Shown: one piece after another, positions 58,685 to 64,000 of the stretch
Position numbering within the stretch: position 1 is the first letter of the stretch
How the letters are laid out: each line of letters begins with the position of its first letter
Notes under the pieces: generated by a model
What the model was told of the DNA's origin: nothing
What the model saw: the letters and a program-made list of their open reading frames with translations, nothing else
Databases searched by the model: none
Position numbers and translations under genes: made by a program
Source: Paludibacteraceae bacterium
GTDB lineage: Bacteria; Bacteroidota; Bacteroidia; Bacteroidales; Paludibacteraceae
Length of the DNA: 64,000 nucleotides
Direction of reading: 5' to 3'
Assembly: GCA_905233935.1 (NCBI GenBank)
Contig: CAJOFU010000001.1
Location: forward strand, 1 to 64,000

Positions 58685-59398
58685 ATGAGAAATTTACCTA
58701 TTGTTACAAAGAATTTATTGCTTGCTAACGTCATTGTCTGGCTGTTGGATTCGCTTCTGGAGCGATATAACGTGCATTTGGTAGAGTGGTTCGGACTGAT
58801 GAACTGGTCGTTTTCGTCATTTGGTAACGGTTACGGTTCATTTCACTTGTGGCAGTTGTTCACATATATGTTCATGCACGCTAATTTCTCTCACCTGTTC
58901 TGCAATATGTTTGCCGTACTAATGTTCGGGCCTGCACTGGAGCGTGAATGGGGTGAGCGGAAGTTCCTCTTGTACTACCTTGTATGCGGCGTGGGTGCTG
59001 CGCTTGTACAGGAGCTCGTATGGATGGCATTTATGCCGGGTCAACTATCCGTCACTATAGGTGCCAGCGGCGCAGTGTTCGGTATCCTATTCGCATTCGG
59101 TTGGCTATTTCCCGATGTCCCATTATTCCTATTCTTTATACCCGTTCCTATACGCGCGCGAATATTCGTGATTGCTTACGCGGTGATTGAGTTGTTTGCC
59201 GGATTAGCAAACTTCTCGGGCGACAACGTGGCACACTTCGCTCACCTTGGCGGGATGCTCTTCGGCTGGCTGCTGATATTGTGCTGGCAGAAAGGATGGT
59301 TTGAGGGGAAATGGAAAGACAAGATACACCTTGCTTCCGACCGACGCGAGAAGGGTGAACGGGACTTTTCCGGCTATCATTATCACAAATCAGAATAG
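58685..59398 (+). CDS. Rhomboid family intramembrane serine protease
   Basis: FMHANFSHLFCNMFAV, SVTIGASGAVFGILFAF, VAHFAHLGGMLFG. Confidence 0.93.
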   Translation: MRNLPIVTKNLLLANVIVWLLDSLLERYNVHLVEWFGLMNWSFSSFGNGYGSFHLWQLFTYMFMHANFSHLFCNMFAVLMFGPALEREWGERKFLLYYLVCGVGAALVQELVWMAFMPGQLSVTIGASGAVFGILFAFGWLFPDVPLFLFFIPVPIRARIFVIAYAVIELFAGLANFSGDNVAHFAHLGGMLFGWLLILCWQKGWFEGKWKDKIHLASDRREKGERDFSGYHYHKSE

Positions 59399-59421
59399 TC
59401 ATTACCACGAATCAGAATACC
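59378..59421. repeat. 22-bp tandem duplication between rhomboid and PfkB genes
   Basis: CATTATCACAAATCAGAATAGT/CATTACCACGAATCAGAATACC, 18/22 identical. Confidence 0.9.
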
Positions 59422-60321
59422 ATGCAGAATCTCATCACAGTCATCGGGGGATCAAATGTTGATTTATCTGCCGCATTGTTTGACAGCTTTATTGCTGCCG
59501 ACTCCAACCCGGGAAAAGTAGATATAGGCTATGGCGGCGTTGCGCGAAACATAGCCCACAACCTCGCCCTGCTCGGTAATCGTGTGCAACTGCTTACAGC
59601 ATTCGGTGGAGACCTGTTTGGCAAGCTCCTGCGCGATCATTGCACGCAGCAGGGTATAAGTACACATCTGTCATCCAGCGTGGAGAACATGCGCAGCGGA
59701 ACATACTTGTGCATCAACAACCATGGCGGCGAGATGATAGCTGCTGTGGCGGATACTGAAGTCGTCAGCATTATCACCCCCGAGTGGTTGGAGCGACGCA
59801 TAGGCGACATCAATTTGTCAGACTACGTGGTAGCAGACACGAACATCAGCGAGAATGCTATACGGTTCCTCATGGATAACACGACTGTACCGCTACTTAT
59901 TGACGGCGTAAGTTCCACCAAAGCGCATCGCGTGATGAATGCGCTTACCAATGCCAAACTCCCCTATCTCCATTCGCTCAAACTCAACCTGAAAGAGGCT
60001 ACGGCAATCACCGGCGAAGCGAGTTATGCGCTCGCTGCGCAGCGACTCATCGATCTTGGAGTGCAATATGTGTATATCACCCTCGGCAGCGAAGGAGTTT
60101 ATTGCCGCAATGCCGCCGAAGAGTGGCTCTATCCCGCTCTACCCTTAACAGAAGTAGCGAATACTACCGGAGCAGGTGACGCATTCCTTGCCGGAGTGGT
60201 GTATGCGCTCAGCAAAGGGCTCGCGTTCCCGCAAACGGCGCAATATGGACTCATGGCAGCACGCGCCACACTCATGAGCCCCAAGGCCGTCAACCCTGAT
60301 ATAGCCAATATCCTATTATAG
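59422..60321 (+). CDS. psuK: PfkB-family carbohydrate kinase, probable pseudouridine kinase
   Basis: GGSNVDLSAALFD, GGVARNIAHNLALLGNRVQLLTAFG, TTGAGDAFLAGVVYAL; adjacent psuG. Confidence 0.85.
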   Translation: MQNLITVIGGSNVDLSAALFDSFIAADSNPGKVDIGYGGVARNIAHNLALLGNRVQLLTAFGGDLFGKLLRDHCTQQGISTHLSSSVENMRSGTYLCINNHGGEMIAAVADTEVVSIITPEWLERRIGDINLSDYVVADTNISENAIRFLMDNTTVPLLIDGVSSTKAHRVMNALTNAKLPYLHSLKLNLKEATAITGEASYALAAQRLIDLGVQYVYITLGSEGVYCRNAAEEWLYPALPLTEVANTTGAGDAFLAGVVYALSKGLAFPQTAQYGLMAARATLMSPKAVNPDIANILL

Positions 60322-60323
60322 TA

Positions 60324-60343
60324 AGCAGCCAATATTGGCTGCT
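60324..60343. repeat. Palindromic element AGCAGCCA-ATAT-TGGCTGCT
   Basis: Perfect 20-bp palindrome. Confidence 0.9.
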
Positions 60344-60363
60344 ATAGCAATCACATATCACAA

Positions 60364-61275
60364 ATGAACAAATACTTATCCATATCGCCTGAAGTGGCGA
60401 AAGCACTTAGCGAGGGCAAACCGGTTGTAGCCCTCGAGTCAACCATCATCAGCCACGGCATGCCTTATCCGCAGAACGTCGAAACCGCTTTGCGCGTCGA
60501 GCAGACTATCCGCGACAATGGTGCTATACCGGCTACCATAGCTATCATTGGCGGCAAACTCAAAGCCGGATGCACTCCCGAGGAGATTGAGTATCTCGGC
60601 AAGAAAGGTCAGGATGTCATCAAAGCCTCACGGCGCGATCTGCCCGTGCTCATTGCACGCGGCGAAGATGGTGCTACAACGGTTACCACCACGATGATCA
60701 TCGCAGCCATGGCAGGCATCAAGGTCTTTGCCACCGGCGGTATCGGCGGCGTGCACCGTGGAGCACAGCAGACATTTGATATATCTGCTGACCTTGAGGA
60801 ACTTGCACAGACGCCGGTTATGGTGATTTGCGCAGGTGCGAAATCCATCCTTGACCTCGGACTCACACTCGAGTATCTCGAAACGAAAGGTGTTCCCGTT
60901 ATCGGTTACGGTACTGACGAACTGCCGGCGTTCTACACGCGCCACAGCGGATTCGGTGTGGATTACCGTATTGATTCGCCGGAAGAACTTGCCGCAGCTT
61001 TTAAAGCCAAACTGGACTGTGGACTCAAGGGCGGAATGCTCGTAACGAATCCCATTCCCGAAGAGTACTCGATGCCCAAAGAGGTTATCGACAAAGCCAT
61101 CAGTCAAGCGCTGCGTGAGATGGACGAACAAGGCATCCACGGCAAGCAATGTACGCCGTTCTTGCTCGCCAAGGTAAAGGACTTGACCGGCGGTGAGAGC
61201 CTCGCATCGAATATCCAGCTTGTTCTCAACAACGCACGCCTTGCTGCCCGCACTGCAGCCGCTTTGGTGCAATAA
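60364..61275 (+). CDS. psuG: Pseudouridine-5'-phosphate glycosidase
   Basis: [48 protein letters not shown]. Confidence 0.95.
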   Translation: MNKYLSISPEVAKALSEGKPVVALESTIISHGMPYPQNVETALRVEQTIRDNGAIPATIAIIGGKLKAGCTPEEIEYLGKKGQDVIKASRRDLPVLIARGEDGATTVTTTMIIAAMAGIKVFATGGIGGVHRGAQQTFDISADLEELAQTPVMVICAGAKSILDLGLTLEYLETKGVPVIGYGTDELPAFYTRHSGFGVDYRIDSPEELAAAFKAKLDCGLKGGMLVTNPIPEEYSMPKEVIDKAISQALREMDEQGIHGKQCTPFLLAKVKDLTGGESLASNIQLVLNNARLAARTAAALVQ

Positions 61276-61290
61276 TCCGGCACTATAAAC

Positions 61291-61329
61291 ACTAAAACCG
61301 TCACACAACGATGTATGGCGGCTTTTAGT
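61291..61329. terminator. Convergent terminator candidate between psuG and clpC
   Basis: ACTAAAACCG ... CGGCTTTTAGT. Confidence 0.5.
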
Positions 61330-61348
61330 ATATCTACAGCTCAGTGTA

Positions 61349-63595
61349 TCACACCATTATCGGCTCATCAGTCGGTTGGTTAAGCAGGATCTCTGTGATA
61401 ACGTCTTCCACATGGGTCTGTATGGCACGACGTAACGGGCGGGCACCGTAACGCGGGTCGGAACCCTCCTTGATAATCTGCTCGCGTACCTCGGGTGTGA
61501 TGGTTACATTATAGCCCATTACCGCAGTACGAGCCAGCAGTCCGCTCAGTTCAATATCCACAATACGCTCCAGGGCTTCACGCTGCAAGGAGTGGAAGAA
61601 CACTACGGCATCCAGCCTGTTGACAAACTCCGGCGGGAAGGTGCGGTTGAGCGCCTTGGTCAGTATCGACTGCGAGGTACGTGCGTCGGGTATAGATGAC
61701 TCAAAACCTATACCTGCACCCTGCTCGGCAAGTTGGCGCGTACCGACATTAGAGGTAAAGATGATTATCGTGTTACGGAAATCCACTGTGTGACCTTGAC
61801 GGTCGGTCAATCGACCTTCGTCCAGCATCTGCAACAGCACGTTGAAGATGTCCGAGTGTGCTTTCTCTATCTCGTCGAACAGGATAATTGAGTAGGGTTT
61901 ACGCCGCACGGCTTCGGTTAGTCTGCCGCCGTCCTCGTGGGCTACATATCCCGGAGGCGCACCTACCATCAGCGAAGCTGTGTGCTTCTCGCCGTACTCC
62001 GACATATCAAAACGGATGAGAGCATCCTTCGAGCCGAACATCTCCTCTGCAAGACATTGCGCCAAATACGTTTTGCCCACACCGGTTGGACCAAGGAAGA
62101 AGAACGAACCGATAGGTCTGTTCGGATCCGCCAAACCGAGTCGTGAACGACGAATGGCTTTTACCACCTGACTGACAGCCTCATCCTGCCCGATGACGCG
62201 TGAGCGTAGTTCGCGGTCAAGTTCGCGTAGACGCTGGCTCTCCGCCGTAGCAACCCTCTGCACCGGCACGCCGGACATAATGCTCACCACCTCGGCTATA
62301 TCGGCATCGGTAACCTCTGAATTCTGATCTCTGACATCTGAATTCTGACTCCTCGATGCCAGCAGTGCTCCGGCTTCATCCAACACGTCAATCGCCTTAT
62401 CAGGGAACGCACGATCCGTAATATACCGCTCCGACAAACGAACACACGCCTCGATGGCTTCCGGCGAATATTCCACATGGTGGTAGTCGCTGTAGTACGG
62501 CGCAAGTTGCTGCAATATGCCTACGGTCTCATCGGCAGTTGTGGGCGGAATAACAATCTTCTGGAATCGACGCTCAAGAGCCCCGTCTTTCTCTATTGTT
62601 TTCTTGTACTCGGCAAGCGTTGTGGCACCAATGCACTGTACCTCGCCGCGAGCCAATGCCGGCTTGAGGATACCTGCTGCATCCAGCGACCCCGATCCGT
62701 TGCCTGCACCCATGAGGGTGTGAATCTCATCAATGAACAAGATAATCTCGGGGTGTTTGCGCAGCTCTTGCAGCACGTTCTTCATGCGCTCCTCAAACTG
62801 CCCGCGGTACATTGTGCCGGCTACGAGTACAGCCAGATCCAGACTGATGATCCGTTTATTCTGCAGTTCGGGCACATCGGTTTTAATCAGCCGTTCTGCC
62901 AACCCTTCGACGATAGCCGACTTGCCTACACCCGGGTCGCCAAGCAGGATAGGGTTGTTCTTCCTGCGGCGCGAGAGAATACGCAGCACACGGGTTATCT
63001 CCTGCTCACGACCGACTACGGGATCCAACTTGCCCTCAATAGCCATGCGCGTTAAGTCACGACCGTACGCATCCAATGCAGGAGTATCGGATTTACTCTT
63101 GCCTTTCACCTTTTGTCTTTCGCCTTTTTCCTCCTCTTCTTCCGCTGTTCCGTCAGCCATCACCCGCTCGGGTTTGGGGTACAACTGCTCGATGACTTCG
63201 TACGTTACGCCATAGGCATTCTCCATGGTTTGTGCCACGAAGTTGATGCGCTCGCGCAGAATTGCCAGCAGCAGATGAATCGACCCGGCAACCTCAGATC
63301 CGTAGGCGTCACGCTCTATACCTACCAGACGGATGATCCGCTCTCCTGCAGGCGACAGATGAATGGTGTTGTTCTCCACCTGCTCCGGCGGGTCTTGACG
63401 AACATGATCGTCTAAAACGTGTTTGAGTTCAGTGAACTTGACGGGTGTCTTGCTGAGTATGTCGTAAGCTGTGCCTTCCGCCAAGCGCAGAATGCCGAGC
63501 ATCAGATGTTCGGGACTAACCTTGGCATTACCCAGACGAACAGTCTCCTGTCCTGCGTAAGAAATAATCGTTTTCAGTCGTGCTGTATATTCCAT
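61349..63595 (-). CDS. clpC: ATP-dependent Clp protease ATP-binding subunit ClpC
   Basis: Clp_N repeats, [35 protein letters not shown]; start MEYTARLK. Confidence 0.92.
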   Translation of the reverse strand: MEYTARLKTIISYAGQETVRLGNAKVSPEHLMLGILRLAEGTAYDILSKTPVKFTELKHVLDDHVRQDPPEQVENNTIHLSPAGERIIRLVGIERDAYGSEVAGSIHLLLAILRERINFVAQTMENAYGVTYEVIEQLYPKPERVMADGTAEEEEEKGERQKVKGKSKSDTPALDAYGRDLTRMAIEGKLDPVVGREQEITRVLRILSRRRKNNPILLGDPGVGKSAIVEGLAERLIKTDVPELQNKRIISLDLAVLVAGTMYRGQFEERMKNVLQELRKHPEIILFIDEIHTLMGAGNGSGSLDAAGILKPALARGEVQCIGATTLAEYKKTIEKDGALERRFQKIVIPPTTADETVGILQQLAPYYSDYHHVEYSPEAIEACVRLSERYITDRAFPDKAIDVLDEAGALLASRSQNSDVRDQNSEVTDADIAEVVSIMSGVPVQRVATAESQRLRELDRELRSRVIGQDEAVSQVVKAIRRSRLGLADPNRPIGSFFFLGPTGVGKTYLAQCLAEEMFGSKDALIRFDMSEYGEKHTASLMVGAPPGYVAHEDGGRLTEAVRRKPYSIILFDEIEKAHSDIFNVLLQMLDEGRLTDRQGHTVDFRNTIIIFTSNVGTRQLAEQGAGIGFESSIPDARTSQSILTKALNRTFPPEFVNRLDAVVFFHSLQREALERIVDIELSGLLARTAVMGYNVTITPEVREQIIKEGSDPRYGARPLRRAIQTHVEDVITEILLNQPTDEPIMV
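62311..62352. repeat. 7-bp array (TGANNTC) inside clpC, between AAA+ domains
   Basis: TAACCTC/TGAATTC/TGATCTC/TGACATC/TGAATTC/TGACTCC; encodes [15 protein letters not shown]. Confidence 0.92.
63096..63130. repeat. 7-bp array (CTTTNNC) inside clpC N-terminal linker
   Basis: CTCTTGC/CTTTCAC/CTTTTGT/CTTTCGC/CTTTTTC; encodes [12 protein letters not shown]. Confidence 0.88.
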
Positions 63596-63614
63596 AACTA
63601 ATACCTTATCATTT

Positions 63615-63634
63615 AGCAGCCAAGATTGGCTGCT
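63615..63634. repeat. Palindromic element AGCAGCCA-AGAT-TGGCTGCT
   Basis: Perfect 8-bp arms plus A/T closing pair. Confidence 0.88.
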
Positions 63635-63639
63635 GTCTA

Positions 63640-64000
63640 TTACTTGTAGAAGTGCCACGCCAACCCTGCGCGGAACATGGGCGGGTTAAGCGGATAGCGA
63701 GCCATTGAGAAATATTTGGCGTCCATAAAATGTCCGTTCAAGTGCTGGTATTCAACAAATAGCCGCAGCTTGATCAGGCGGACATAGAAGTTGGCATACA
63801 CATTAACAATCGGGTAGTTGCCAACCAGAACCTCGTTCTGCGTGCAGAACTGCGAAGTTGCTGGGCATAGTAGCGGTGCGTAGTATGCCGTGTGGTACCG
63901 TACGTTCGCTCCGAACTGTGCATCCAAGGCGCGAAACCACACGCCGTGGTAATACAAGTTGCTGTACAATGCTACCGTTGGCAGGGGCAACACGGCATTC
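63640..64000 (-). CDS. C-terminal part of a putative porin/outer membrane barrel, runs off the window
   Basis: FVEYQHLNGHFMDAKYFSMARYPLNPPMFRAGLAWHFYK. Confidence 0.65.
   Translation of the reverse strand, partial: NAVLPLPTVALYSNLYYHGVWFRALDAQFGANVRYHTAYYAPLLCPATSQFCTQNEVLVGNYPIVNVYANFYVRLIKLRLFVEYQHLNGHFMDAKYFSMARYPLNPPMFRAGLAWHFYK

Overview
The window is a gene-dense chromosomal segment from a Bacteroidales-type bacterium. Evidence for the lineage: TAnnTTTG promoters, TonB/Omp28/DUF6029/OstA-like proteins and a type IX secretion sorting domain. I support about 54 protein genes and one tRNA-Pro. There is no rRNA, CRISPR array, transposase, integrase or phage module. Most genes are housekeeping: aspA, serB, feoB, glgB, nagB, cysS, rpsO, pepD, cobB, manA, dnaG, surA, ribD, prmC, recX, recO, xseB, upp, dprA, parC, obgE, adk, HU, psuK/psuG and clpC. 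The most unusual signal is in the DNA. (1) About 28 loci carry short degenerate tandem arrays, mostly with an exact 7-bp period (also 8, 9, 11, 18 and 22 bp). They fill operonic spacers from stop to start codon and sit in frame inside conserved genes (prmC, clpC twice, cysS, the RlmI-like gene twice, feoB, a TonB receptor, a HAD phosphatase, two signal peptides). (2) A dispersed family of 18-20 bp palindromes, A[T/G]CNRCCA-N4-TGGYNG[A/C]T, occurs seven times with compensatory stem changes, twice inside CDSs. Protein-level oddities: an in-frame FeoB-associated Cys-rich leader fused to a TonB receptor, a FeoB with a shortened G domain, an RNase D-like exonuclease fused to a TsaC/Sua5 domain, a ClpC apparently lacking its UVR/middle segment where a repeat array sits, a truncated TonB plug, a six-gene thiol/Omp28 cluster, and a structured rpsO leader. 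No database searches were possible; all family calls are from recognised motifs.
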